Source: an uncultured Porphyromonadaceae bacterium | Lineage (GTDB): Bacteria; Bacteroidota; Bacteroidia; Bacteroidales; Muribaculaceae | Assembly (NCBI GenBank): GCA_902461565.1 | Contig: CABPYL010000004.1 | Span: 33,101 to 97,100 of the forward strand | Direction: 5' to 3' | DNA length: 64,000 bases | In this document: piece after piece, positions 19,701-28,576 of the stretch | Numbering within the stretch: position 1 is the first letter of the stretch | How the letters are laid out: each line of letters starts with the position of its first letter | Notes under the pieces: model-generated | What the model saw: only the letters and a program-made list of their open reading frames with translations | What the model was told of the DNA's origin: nothing | The model's database searches: none | Made by a program: the position numbers and the translations under genes

Positions 19701-21297
19701 CAAGGGCGGACATTCCGCTTTCTCGGCCGATATAACGAACAAACTGAAATCCGGCGCCAATACAATCTATGTTAAGGTTGTGGACAAGACCGACGAGAAC
19801 GGCCAGCCAGTAGGCAAGCAGCGCCGTTATCCCAACGGCGGAGGCGACATTTTCTATACTTCTACCTCCGGTATCTGGCAGACTGTGTGGCTCGAGCCTG
19901 TTGAAAGCACATATGCAGAAAGCATTCGTATCACCCCCGATGTAGATAACTCCACAATCTCTTTTCTGCCCGTTATCAAGGACGGCAATGGTGCGACCGT
20001 CTATGTAACTCTTAAGGACGGCGAGAATGTAGTAGCTGCCAAATCGGGCGCCGCCGGCGAGGAGATTGTGCTTGATGTGCCTGCAGCAAAGCTGTGGAGC
20101 CCCGATAGTCCCTTCCTTTATAATGTAGAGGTATCTGTGGACAAGAACGGCAAGACCGTAGATGCTTTCGACAGCTATGCAGCTATGCGCAAGATTTCCT
20201 ATGCCAAGAACGACGCCGGTTTCTGGCGCCTCCAGCTCAACAACAAAGATCTGTTTCAGTTCGGTCTGCTTGACCAGGGCTACTGGCCCGACGGTCTGCT
20301 CACAGCTCCTACCGACGAAGCTCTGCGCTACGATATCGAAAAGACAAAGGAATGGGGCTTCAATATGATCCGCAAGCACATGAAGACCGAACCTGCACGC
20401 TGGTATCGCCACTGCGACGAACTCGGTATCCTTGTATGGCAGGACATGCCGGCCGCTTATCGTTCAGATGAAAACTGGGTAACTGAGACATGGTATCCAG
20501 AACACGCGTGCTCACAGGATCCAACAGTGGAGAAAAATTTCCGCAACGAGTGGACCGAAATAATCAATCAGTTCTATTCCTATCCCTGCATTGTGGTATG
20601 GACTCCTTTCAACGAGCATTGGGGACAGTTCAAGACTGCCGAAATAGTTGCCTTTACCCAGAACCTCGACAACACGCGTTTAATCAACCCCGCCAGCGGC
20701 GGTAACCATTACCGCCTTGGTGAAGGAACCATCGTAGACCAGCATACCTATGCTCAGCCAATCCGTGTATTCGAAGGCATCTTTGACCCCTCGCGTCCTC
20801 TCGTGCTGGGCGAGTACGGTGGTCTTGGCCGCAATATCAAGGGACACCGCTGGTTTGAACGCGATGCACAGACCTACAATACGTATCCCAGCGAACGTTC
20901 CATAACCGATGCGTTCGACCGTCTTTCCAGTCAGATCCGCGACATCGCCGAGGGCTATGAGTCCGAAGCCGGCAAGATTTCCTACGGTGCGGCCGTGTAT
21001 ACCCAGACTACCGATGTGGAAACTGAGGTAAACGGTATCATGACCTACGACCGTGAGATTGTGAAGTTCAACGAAAACCGTCTGCGTGCCGCTGTCGACA
21101 GATTGACAGGTGTGTACGAGACTTCCGGAGTAAACGGCGTGCGCGTCGAACCTTTCGAGGGCGACACTGTGTACTACAATATCAACGGTGTGAGTTCCGA
21201 CCGCCCTTTCAACGGATTCAATATCGTCAAGGACTCCAGAGGCCGTACACACAAAGTGATGTTTACCAATGCCGAATCTGATAACGAGAAAATCTGA
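16780..21297 (+). CDS. fusion: DUF4965-type (glutaminase A-like) glycosidase-like protein + GH2
   Basis: The protein has 1505 residues with a signal peptide (about 1-22). Residues about 30-835 match the DUF4964/DUF5127/DUF4965/DUF1793 group, with the hallmark HDLGIYPQANGMHYG...MPLEESANM and an inserted jelly-roll segment near 110-245. Residues about 855-1455 are a GH2 enzyme: sugar-binding sandwich, then a TIM barrel with WTPFNEHWGQ (acid/base Glu1279) and LGEYGG (nucleophile Glu1345). The last about 40 residues (YYNINGVSSDRPFNGF...) look like a worn T9SS-like tail. The first half is paralogous to the gene at 22659. The name glutaminase comes from a fungal relative and need not apply; an alpha-helical-barrel glycosidase is likelier here. 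GH2 specificity cannot be set from sequence. Confidence 0.9.
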   Translation: MKRITTLFAIAIAASSVSVSAAGPKASDFVPYKTNELRLPSVPLLINDPFFSIWSNYDALNAGPTTHWSEHEKALNGILRVDGTAYRFMGPERSNVLVPIAGMTVDGADWSGRVNYNPMTGTAWTQPGFDDSSWKTERAAWGTEGEYPNVHNVWKGDNKDIYVRRTVNLSADDLKKNLAVQYSHDDVFELYINGKRVVSTGETWRQGEITNLSDTQKGWLKEGENVIAAHCHNTSGGSYIDFGLYENLIQSSDAMQMARQNSCDVMATSTYYNFTCGPVNFDVVFTAPMLIDNPDLISTPINYISYQVKSADGKKHDVQFYLSASPQFTVNEMTQPTLSSIVKENGVRYLKSGSEEQNYCGRTGDMITIDWGYLYIPAINGDIAIANQLDAERAFVADGKLPQSASGTVRSTSHATMPALAFVNDLGKVSEARDYMMIGYDEVYDMEYMHKKYKAYYARDGKTIFQAFDEFKRDYNDLMKRSKELDKKIYDDALAAGNVKYAEMLAANYRLVMGAHKVFQDDKGHMLYFSKENKSGGFVNTVDLTYPECPIYLLYNPELQKGMMFSIFDYALSPERAGKNCAAHDLGIYPQANGMHYGDSMPLEESANMIILANAICRITGDGEWLKPYVKVLRTWAEYCRENGQNPGHQLCTDDFKGPSEQNTNLSLKAITAVGAYAELAKYIGDKDADSFAESAKNMALLWEADARDGDHYRMEFHRPGTWSQKYNLVWDRMWGYNYFPAEIIDREINFYLNHQQKYGLPLDSRDMQTKSDWIFWTASLAPDTDTFLRFSDLHWKYMNETTSRIPLSDFYLADRGTSCNFSGRSVIGGLWIKILKDRIQPAPAQTAWEPKGNHMKTRWAADVNPDCPLPEYPRPIMVRNDWMNLNGLWDYAITDGGTPSGYDGKILVPYPIESSLSGVMRPLEPGKTLWYKREVNIPSSWNGKRVILNFGAVDYDADVYVNGTTGRYLVASHKGGHSAFSADITNKLKSGANTIYVKVVDKTDENGQPVGKQRRYPNGGGDIFYTSTSGIWQTVWLEPVESTYAESIRITPDVDNSTISFLPVIKDGNGATVYVTLKDGENVVAAKSGAAGEEIVLDVPAAKLWSPDSPFLYNVEVSVDKNGKTVDAFDSYAAMRKISYAKNDAGFWRLQLNNKDLFQFGLLDQGYWPDGLLTAPTDEALRYDIEKTKEWGFNMIRKHMKTEPARWYRHCDELGILVWQDMPAAYRSDENWVTETWYPEHACSQDPTVEKNFRNEWTEIINQFYSYPCIVVWTPFNEHWGQFKTAEIVAFTQNLDNTRLINPASGGNHYRLGEGTIVDQHTYAQPIRVFEGIFDPSRPLVLGEYGGLGRNIKGHRWFERDAQTYNTYPSERSITDAFDRLSSQIRDIAEGYESEAGKISYGAAVYTQTTDVETEVNGIMTYDREIVKFNENRLRAAVDRLTGVYETSGVNGVRVEPFEGDTVYYNINGVSSDRPFNGFNIVKDSRGRTHKVMFTNAESDNEKI

Positions 21298-22635
21298 GTG
21301 GAACACGTAACTGCAAATAAACTAAAACGAATATTGGCAGGACTGTTGCTGTTCTGCATGCTGCCTGTGTCGGCCGTTGCCGCTAAAAGCACGGCCGGAG
21401 CAGGCCACATAGACGCGTCGACAGCGTTCAAGGCCTATGATGCGTTCAATAAAGTGTACCTCGACACAGAACGCAATATCTACAAGAATACAGACCGCGA
21501 CAAGGCTGCCGTAGGCCGCGACCGTGGCGCCGCAGCCATCTGGTGTCAGCCTATGTTCGTCGATATGGCTATAAACGCCGCCGACCTTGCAAAACGTGCC
21601 GGCGACAAAAAAAGGAGCAGACGTTATTCGGAACTTGTGGACAGATTGCTCGCCGGTAATATTGCCCATTACGCTGGTTTCGACTTCGATGACAATGATC
21701 TGGATCACGGATGGTTCATCTACGACGATATCCAGTGGTGGACTATCACCCTCTTGCGTGCGTATATGGCTACAGGCAACGAATTGTATCGAACTTTGGC
21801 CGAGAAAAGTTTTGCCCGAGTATGGTACGGATCGCCCCGAGTGGGCGACACAGGCTCGTACGCCGATCCGGCCGTGGCGCTCGGCGGAGGTATGTTCTGG
21901 CAATGGCAGCCTATCGATAATCCCGCGCCCAACCGCGCCGGCGACGGTAAGATGTCGTGTATCAATTTTCCCACGGTGGCTGCTGCCATGCTTCTTTATG
22001 AATGCGTTCCCGCCGCCCGGAAATCCGACCCGAATCCCGAAGTGTGGACAAATGCGCACGGAACCTTCTGCCGTCCGGCCTACGAGACACGCGAGCGTTA
22101 CCTCGAGATGGCCCGAGAGATATACGACTGGAGTTTCAAAAATCTCGCCGACCCGGCAAAGCCCGGACGCATCACCGACCATTCGCACGGTGGTAAAATG
22201 CACGGCGGCCCGTTAATCTATAATCAGGGAACTTTCATAGGTGCGTCGGCATTGCTTTATCTTGCTACCGGCGAGGTCCGCTACCTCCGTAATGCCATCG
22301 ACGGTGCAGAATACTCGATAAACGTAATGTCGGCCGAGCACGGCATGCTTCCCTGGGCTCATAATAATGAGAATCCATATAATCAGGGTAGCCTGGAGCA
22401 GGGTATATATCCGGCTATCTGGGCGCAGTACATGAAAATACTGACCGATCGCTGCAATCAATCGCAGTTTATACCGTTTATTATATATAACGCTGCCGAA
22501 GGATGGAAAAACCGCGACAAAAACCGCAACATCGCCGACGGTGAGTCGTGGAAAGCAACTCCTTCCGATACCATCATAGGCAGCTACTCAGCCTCGACAG
22601 TACCTTCGCTGATGCTGCTTTTCGCAGAACCCTAA
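21298..22635 (+). CDS. GH76-family alpha-1,6-mannanase-like enzyme (GTG start)
   Basis: The protein has 445 residues. The only reasonable start is GTG at 21298, directly touching the TGA of the preceding gene (21295-21297) and in the same frame. Its own signal peptide (LKRILAGLLLFCMLPVSAVAA) supports a separate protein. The family hallmark Asp-Asp pair is present in FIYDDIQWWTITLLRAY (Asp143, Asp144), with other alpha-barrel segments such as AAIWCQPMFVDM and THSHGG-like turns. GH76 enzymes cut alpha-1,6-mannan backbones (family knowledge). The abutting start implies translational coupling to the fusion gene upstream, and it is 23 nt from the next gene. Confidence 0.88.
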   Translation: MEHVTANKLKRILAGLLLFCMLPVSAVAAKSTAGAGHIDASTAFKAYDAFNKVYLDTERNIYKNTDRDKAAVGRDRGAAAIWCQPMFVDMAINAADLAKRAGDKKRSRRYSELVDRLLAGNIAHYAGFDFDDNDLDHGWFIYDDIQWWTITLLRAYMATGNELYRTLAEKSFARVWYGSPRVGDTGSYADPAVALGGGMFWQWQPIDNPAPNRAGDGKMSCINFPTVAAAMLLYECVPAARKSDPNPEVWTNAHGTFCRPAYETRERYLEMAREIYDWSFKNLADPAKPGRITDHSHGGKMHGGPLIYNQGTFIGASALLYLATGEVRYLRNAIDGAEYSINVMSAEHGMLPWAHNNENPYNQGSLEQGIYPAIWAQYMKILTDRCNQSQFIPFIIYNAAEGWKNRDKNRNIADGESWKATPSDTIIGSYSASTVPSLMLLFAEP

Positions 22636-22658
22636 CTAAGAAATAACACATTCCAATC

Positions 22659-25151
22659 ATGAAAAAAATAATCATCACATCGTTTATTGCCGCTGCTCTT
22701 GCGGGTAACGCTATTGCAAAGGAACCGGAGGTTATCAAAAACGACCTTCGTGCACCGGCATATCCCCTTGTAACAATCGATCCGTACACAAGCGCGTGGT
22801 CGTCTACCGATAATCTTTACGATTCTCCTGTAATTCATTGGACAGCAAAAGAATTCCCTTTTGTTGGCGTTATAAAGGTTGATGGTGTCCCATATCGCTT
22901 TATGGGTACCGAAGTATTCGACACAAAACCGCTTTGCCCCACTTCGCTGCAGGGTAACGGATGGAAAGGCCGCTGGACAACCACTCGTCCCGAAGGCGAC
23001 TGGAAATCGCTTGGTTATGATGATTCTTCCTGGAAAGAGGATGTGGCAGCTTTCGGCACACCTGAGAACGAACCTACATCCAAGACGGAGTGGAGAACTC
23101 CCGAAATATGGGTACGCCGAGTTATCGACATTCCAGCCGATTTCGAAGACGATATGCCTGTTTACCTCGAGCTAAGTAACGACGACGGCGCTATTTTCTA
23201 TATCAACGGTGTAGAGATTTACAACACAGGCACTTTCTGCAACAAAAACAAAGTGGTTAAGTTCAACGACAAGGCGCGCGCGGCTCTGCGTCCTGGCAAG
23301 AACATTCTCGCCGCCGAGTGCGTGAACACCGGAGCCAACGGTTTGCTGGACTACGGTCTGCAGGTTCCCGTAAAAAAACATAATATCCTCGACAATACTG
23401 CAGTGCAGACCTCTGCCGATGTCCAGGCTACTCAGACGCACTATACCTTTACCTGTGGTCCTGTTGATCTGGCCCTGAGCTTCTGTGCCCCTGTTTTCCT
23501 TGACGGCGACCTAGATCTTCTCTGTCGCCCCGTCAACTATGTTAACTACACGGCGACTTCCAACGACGGCAAAGCACATGATATAGCTGTCTATTTCGAC
23601 GCATCTCCGCGTTGGGCTCTCGGTCAGCCCTACCAGGCATCCGTCAGTGACGCATACGAGCAGGACGGCATGATTTATCTCCGTGCCGGCAGCCGCGATC
23701 AGGCTGTGCTTGAAAAGGCCGGCGACCATGTGCGTATCGACTGGGGCCACTTCTACCTTTCCTCGCCCGCTGTAAAGGGACTTGAATATGGTATTGGCAC
23801 TCCTGAGATGCTGCGAAGCAACTTTGTTGCCGGAAAGAGTATCGCTATGGGCAAGAAGGGCATCGACGAGGACGGCAACATGGCTCTGGCCCGCGGTTTC
23901 GGAAAGGTCAAGAAGGCCGAAGGACATGTTCTGGTTGGCTATAACGATGGATATTCCATCCAGTACTTCGGTCAGAATCTGCGTCCCTACTGGAACCGTA
24001 CCGGTAACGTAACAATCGAATCGCAGTTCAAGGCAGCCGAGAAAGACCGCAAGAAACTTATCGACCGCTGCTATGCCTTCGACCGTCAGCTCATGAACGA
24101 CGGCATCAAAGCCGGCGGCAAGAAATATGCCGAAGTTCTCGCTCTTGCGTATCGTCAGGCAATAGCAGCCCACAAGCTTGTGGAAGGCCCCAACGGCGAG
24201 CTGTTCTATTTCTCCAAAGAAAACGACAGCAACGGCTCCATCGGTACAGTGGATATCACATATCCCACAGCTCCGCTTTTCCTCTATTATAATCCCGAAC
24301 TTGCCAAGGCCACAATGAACTTCATCTACGACTACAGCGAGAGTGGCCGTTGGAAAAAGCCTTTCGCCGCACACGATGTAGGTACTTATCCCCGTGCCAA
24401 CGGTCAGACATACGGCGGCGACATGCCCGTGGAGGAGAGCGGTAACATGATTATCGTTACACACGCTGCATGCAAGGTGCAGAACAATTACGATTATGCC
24501 CTTAAGCACTGGAATACAATGTCCACATGGGTGGATTACCTCGTTAAATACGGTCTCGATCCTGAAAACCAGCTTTGTACCGATGACTTCGCCGGCCACT
24601 TCGCTCACAACGTCAATCTTTCCGCCAAAGCTATCATGGGTATCGCATCCTACGCCGCAATGGCACATGAACTTGGCAAGACAGACGTTGCCGACAAATA
24701 CGAGGCTATCGCACGCGATTATGCAGCAAAATGGAAGACAAATGCTTTCGACGGCGACCACTATCGCCTCACTTTCGACAAACCTGGCACATGGAGCCAG
24801 AAGTACAACATCGTGTGGGATAACATCCTCGACCTTAATATCTTCGATCCGCAGATTATGAAGGACGAAGTCAAATATTACCTAACCAAACAGCACCAGT
24901 ACGGCCTGCCGCTGGACAGCCGCAAGAACTATACAAAGACCGACTGGATTCTCTGGACAGCATCAATGGCCGACAACAACGATGATTTCATGGCTTTTGT
25001 AGAGCCTGTTCACCGTTTCTACAACGAGACGCTTGACCGCGTTCCTATGTCGGACTGGACTTGGGCCGACAAGCCCCGTCGTAGCGGCTTTATGACCCGT
25101 GCCGTCGTAGGTGGCCTTTATATGAAACTTTTTGCCGATAAAATGAAATAA
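22659..25151 (+). CDS. DUF4965-type (glutaminase A-like) secreted protein, probable glycosidase
   Basis: The protein has 830 residues with a signal peptide (MKKIIITSFIAAALAGNAIA). It aligns over its whole length with the first half of the 16780 fusion: the FTCGPVDLALSF block, an inserted jelly-roll (about 110-235), and HDVGTYPRANGQTYGG then MPVEESGNM, typical of DUF4965/DUF1793 proteins. The end SGFMTRAVVGGLYMKL matches the point where the fusion continues into GH2. Activity is not established for these bacterial forms; proximity to GH76, GH92 and GH127 suggests a glycosidase. It sits between GH76 and GH92, 8 nt before GH92. Confidence 0.86.
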   Translation: MKKIIITSFIAAALAGNAIAKEPEVIKNDLRAPAYPLVTIDPYTSAWSSTDNLYDSPVIHWTAKEFPFVGVIKVDGVPYRFMGTEVFDTKPLCPTSLQGNGWKGRWTTTRPEGDWKSLGYDDSSWKEDVAAFGTPENEPTSKTEWRTPEIWVRRVIDIPADFEDDMPVYLELSNDDGAIFYINGVEIYNTGTFCNKNKVVKFNDKARAALRPGKNILAAECVNTGANGLLDYGLQVPVKKHNILDNTAVQTSADVQATQTHYTFTCGPVDLALSFCAPVFLDGDLDLLCRPVNYVNYTATSNDGKAHDIAVYFDASPRWALGQPYQASVSDAYEQDGMIYLRAGSRDQAVLEKAGDHVRIDWGHFYLSSPAVKGLEYGIGTPEMLRSNFVAGKSIAMGKKGIDEDGNMALARGFGKVKKAEGHVLVGYNDGYSIQYFGQNLRPYWNRTGNVTIESQFKAAEKDRKKLIDRCYAFDRQLMNDGIKAGGKKYAEVLALAYRQAIAAHKLVEGPNGELFYFSKENDSNGSIGTVDITYPTAPLFLYYNPELAKATMNFIYDYSESGRWKKPFAAHDVGTYPRANGQTYGGDMPVEESGNMIIVTHAACKVQNNYDYALKHWNTMSTWVDYLVKYGLDPENQLCTDDFAGHFAHNVNLSAKAIMGIASYAAMAHELGKTDVADKYEAIARDYAAKWKTNAFDGDHYRLTFDKPGTWSQKYNIVWDNILDLNIFDPQIMKDEVKYYLTKQHQYGLPLDSRKNYTKTDWILWTASMADNNDDFMAFVEPVHRFYNETLDRVPMSDWTWADKPRRSGFMTRAVVGGLYMKLFADKMK

Positions 25152-25159
25152 AGCAAGCA

Positions 25160-27442
25160 ATGAAAAAGCAATTATATTTAGTTGCCGCAGCTGCTGTTAT
25201 CGCTGTCCAGTCTGCCGATGCACGCGACTATACGCAGCTCGTCAATCCTCTTGTTGGTACCGAGAGCACATTCGAGCTTTCTGCCGGCAACACATATCCG
25301 GCCATTGCACGTCCCTGGGGTATGAATTTCTGGACACCCCAGACCGGACCGATGGGCGACGGATGGCAGTACCAGTATACGGCCAACAAAATCCGTGGCT
25401 TCAAGCAGACACATCAGCCCAGTCCGTGGATCAACGACTTCGGTCAGTTCTCCATAATGCCCGTAACTGGCTCGCCCAAGTTCAAGGAAAACGACCGCAT
25501 GAGCTGGTTTTCACACAAAGCCGAGGAAGCTCGTCCGTATTACTACAAGGCGTACCTTGCCGACTGGGATGTGGTTACAGAAGTCGCTCCCACCGATCGT
25601 GCCGCAATGTTCCGCTTTACATTCCCTGAGGCTTCTTCTTTTGTCGTAGTTGACGCTTTTGATCATGGAAGCCATATCGAGGTTGTGCCCGGCCAGAACA
25701 GGATCATCGGCTATACAACCCGCAACAATGGCGGCGTCCCCGAGAATTTCCGTAATTATTTCGTGGTTGAGTTCGACAAGCCGTTTACTTATACAGCGAC
25801 ATTCGCTGGCGACGAACTCAGCGAGAACGCCAACGAGCAGACGGCCGATCATACCGGAGCTGTCATAGGCTTCAAGACCGTGAAAGGCGAGAAAGTGCAT
25901 GCTCGTGTGGCATCGTCGTTCATATCGCCGGAGCAGGCCGTGCGCAACCTTGCTGAACTCGACGGCAAGACATTCGATCAGATTGCCGAGGATGGCCGCG
26001 ACGCCTGGAACGATGTGCTTGGCCGCATCGACGTGGAAGGCGGCGACCTTGACCAGCAGCGCACATTTTATACTTGCCTGTACCGATCAACTCTGTTTCC
26101 TCACAAACTATATGAGATCGATGCTGCCGGAAATCCCGTGCACTACAGCCCCTATAACGGTGAGGTGCTTCCCGGATACATGTACACAGGCACCGGCTTC
26201 TGGGATACGTTCCGTGCCCTGTTCCCGCTGCTCAACATCCTTTATCCCTCTGTTGAAAAAGAAATGCAGGAGGGCTTCCTGAACGCTTACCGCGAAAGCG
26301 GTTTCTTCCCCGAATGGTCGTCGCCCGGCCACCGCGGCTGCATGGTAGGCAACAACTCGGCTTCCGTTATGGCCGACGCTTATCTCAAAGGTATCAAGGT
26401 AGACGATCCCGAAACGCTTTGGAAAGGTATCGTAACGGGCGCAAATAATGTGCATCCCACGGTTTCTTCGTCGGGCCGTCTCGGACACGAGTATTACAAT
26501 AAACTCGGTTATGTGCCCTACGATGTTGATATCAAGGAAAACGCCGCCCGTACCCTCGAATATGCTTACGACGACTGGGCGATATGGCAGCTTGCCAAGG
26601 CGCTTGGCCGTCCGGCCGAGGAGCAGCAGCTGTACGCCGACCGCGCGATGAACTATAAGAATCTTTTCGACCCAGAAACAAAGTTGATGCGCGGACGCAA
26701 TGCCGACGGCAAGTTCGCACCTAACTTCTCTCCTTTCAAGTGGGGCGACGCCTTTACCGAGGGTAATTCCTGGCACTACACTTGGAGTGTGTTCCACGAT
26801 CCTCAGGGCCTTGTCGATCTTATGGGCGGCCGTGAAATCTTCGTGGAGATGATGGATTCGGTATTCTCTGTTCCGCCGGTGTTCGACGACAGCTACTATG
26901 GTTTCCCCATTCACGAAATACGTGAAATGCAGGTTATGAACATGGGCAACTATGCTCACGGCAACCAGCCCATACAGCACATGATTTATCTGTACGATTG
27001 GGTGGGCGAACCCTGGAAGGTACAGCAGCGTGTACGCGAAGTTATGGATAAACTGTATACCCCGCGTCCCGACGGCTATTGCGGCGACGAGGACAACGGC
27101 CAGACGTCGGCATGGTATGTATTCTCGGCTCTCGGTTTCTATCCTGTAAATCCTGTCGGAGGCGAATATGCTCTTGGTGCGCCTCTGTTCAATAAAGCTA
27201 CAGTCAAACTCGAGAACGGAAAGACTGTAACGATTTCCGCACCGGATAACAGCACAGATAATTTCTATGTTGAATCCATGAAAGTTAACGGCAAAAACTA
27301 CGACAAGAACTATATCACCTTCCCAATGCTTATGAATGGCGACAAGATAGAGTTCAAAATGTCGGCAAAGCCTAACTACAAGCGAGGCACAGCCAAAGAA
27401 GCTGCTCCGTACTCTTTCTCTAATGAATTCAAGAAAAAATGA
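25160..27442 (+). CDS. GH92-family exo-alpha-mannosidase
   Basis: The protein has 760 residues with a signal peptide (cut after AQ/ADA near 21). GH92 landmarks are LVNPLVGT, the catalytic acid segment TEGNSWHYTW (Glu534) and the base segment GDEDNGQTSAWYVFSALGFYPV-type block (residues about 642-650). GH92 enzymes are calcium-dependent inverting alpha-mannosidases that remove terminal mannose. The aglycone-site HGNEP of many characterised members reads HGNQP here, so linkage preference may differ from alpha-1,2 enzymes. Its stop overlaps the next start (ATGA at 27439-27442), showing translational coupling with the acyltransferase gene. Confidence 0.95.
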   Translation: MKKQLYLVAAAAVIAVQSADARDYTQLVNPLVGTESTFELSAGNTYPAIARPWGMNFWTPQTGPMGDGWQYQYTANKIRGFKQTHQPSPWINDFGQFSIMPVTGSPKFKENDRMSWFSHKAEEARPYYYKAYLADWDVVTEVAPTDRAAMFRFTFPEASSFVVVDAFDHGSHIEVVPGQNRIIGYTTRNNGGVPENFRNYFVVEFDKPFTYTATFAGDELSENANEQTADHTGAVIGFKTVKGEKVHARVASSFISPEQAVRNLAELDGKTFDQIAEDGRDAWNDVLGRIDVEGGDLDQQRTFYTCLYRSTLFPHKLYEIDAAGNPVHYSPYNGEVLPGYMYTGTGFWDTFRALFPLLNILYPSVEKEMQEGFLNAYRESGFFPEWSSPGHRGCMVGNNSASVMADAYLKGIKVDDPETLWKGIVTGANNVHPTVSSSGRLGHEYYNKLGYVPYDVDIKENAARTLEYAYDDWAIWQLAKALGRPAEEQQLYADRAMNYKNLFDPETKLMRGRNADGKFAPNFSPFKWGDAFTEGNSWHYTWSVFHDPQGLVDLMGGREIFVEMMDSVFSVPPVFDDSYYGFPIHEIREMQVMNMGNYAHGNQPIQHMIYLYDWVGEPWKVQQRVREVMDKLYTPRPDGYCGDEDNGQTSAWYVFSALGFYPVNPVGGEYALGAPLFNKATVKLENGKTVTISAPDNSTDNFYVESMKVNGKNYDKNYITFPMLMNGDKIEFKMSAKPNYKRGTAKEAAPYSFSNEFKKK

Positions 27443-28575
27443 GCCGGTCAAGAATAGTATTCCTCGATTATATAAGAGTTTTTGCATGTTTTCTGGTGAT
27501 ACTGGTACATGCGAGTGAAAACTTCTACGGGTCGCCTAACCCGGGCGAGATGGCGGGACCGGTATCGTGGCTTGCCAGTGAGACCGACCGGCTGTGGGTC
27601 TCGATCTACGACGGTTTCTCGCGAATGTCTGTACCTTTATTTATCATTGTGTCCGCATATCTGCTTGCTCCTATGAAGGAAACGGAGACGATGTGGACAT
27701 TTTATCGGCGTCGTTTCATGCGCATTCTGCCCCCGTTCCTTATTTTTATGGTCCTGTATTGTGTGCTCCCTTATGCCTTCGGCCAGATCGACGCTTCCAC
27801 AGCCGTTACCGATTTCACTCATATTCCGCTTAACTTCCCCTCGCTGGCAGGACACATGTGGTTCCTCTATCCGCTGATAAGCATATATTTGTTCATCCCC
27901 GTTGTGTCGCCCTGGCTGCGCAAGGCAACGGCCCGTGAGGAGCGCTTCTTCATCCTGCTGTTCGCCATATCAACTTGCATGCCTTATCTGCGCCGCTGGG
28001 TTGGTCCGGTGTGGGGTGAATGTTTCTGGAACGAGTACCATGCACTATGGTATTTCTCCGGCTATCTTGGCTACCTCGTTACCGCCCACTATATCCGCGT
28101 GCATCTCGCATGGGACAACCGCAAGCGTGTAGCTGTAGGGCTGCCGATGATGCTTGTCGGTGCCATTGCAACCATTTTGTCGTTCTATGTGCAGGCCACA
28201 CCGCTCGTAGAGCTGGTAACACCAGAACTTGAAATAGGATGGTCGTTCTGTACGCTTAATGTTTTTGTGCTCACAACAGGAGCATTCCTGCTGTTCAGCA
28301 CTATCGGAAACGGTGAAGAGCCTGCTTTTGTGCTCAATCTTTCGAGGCTGAGTTTCACCATTTATCTGGTTCATATATTCTGGCTCGGTGTATGGGTCGG
28401 CATTTTCAAGACCGATTTTGCGCTTCCGACTGTAGCTGCAATCCCGGTAATTGCTGTGTGCACTTTCTTCACCAGCTGGCTTACGGCCCAGATTGTGTCC
28501 TGGTTGCCTGGCGCACGCTGGCTGGGTATAGAGCCCGCACAAACAACGCGCAGAACAATAGTCCCGGCTTCATGA
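27439..28575 (+). CDS. acyltransferase 3 family integral membrane protein
   Basis: The protein has 378 residues, with about ten hydrophobic membrane segments. The N-terminus (RIVFLDYIRVFACFLVILVHASENF) carries the family's conserved arginine and the catalytic-type histidine of the VH motif. RRRFMRILPPFLIF and LSRLSFTIYLVHIFWLG are further landmarks. Family members move acyl groups, often O-acetyl, onto sugars across the inner membrane. The ATGA overlap with GH92 and the 1-nt gap to the next gene place it firmly in the operon. An O-acyl transferase in a degradative operon is odd; its acceptor is unknown. Confidence 0.88.
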   Translation: MSRSRIVFLDYIRVFACFLVILVHASENFYGSPNPGEMAGPVSWLASETDRLWVSIYDGFSRMSVPLFIIVSAYLLAPMKETETMWTFYRRRFMRILPPFLIFMVLYCVLPYAFGQIDASTAVTDFTHIPLNFPSLAGHMWFLYPLISIYLFIPVVSPWLRKATAREERFFILLFAISTCMPYLRRWVGPVWGECFWNEYHALWYFSGYLGYLVTAHYIRVHLAWDNRKRVAVGLPMMLVGAIATILSFYVQATPLVELVTPELEIGWSFCTLNVFVLTTGAFLLFSTIGNGEEPAFVLNLSRLSFTIYLVHIFWLGVWVGIFKTDFALPTVAAIPVIAVCTFFTSWLTAQIVSWLPGARWLGIEPAQTTRRTIVPAS

Positions 28576-28576
28576 T

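Noticed and set aside
19153..20412. Minus-strand frame of 419 codons
   Set aside because: It is antisense to the GH2 half of the fusion gene, whose catalytic motifs are clear.
23511..24761. Minus-strand frame of 416 codons
   Set aside because: It is antisense to the DUF4965-type gene; translation is Val/Cys-rich with no domain.
26108..27487. Minus-strand frame of 459 codons
   Set aside because: It is antisense to GH92 and crosses the GH92/acyltransferase junction; no domain seen.
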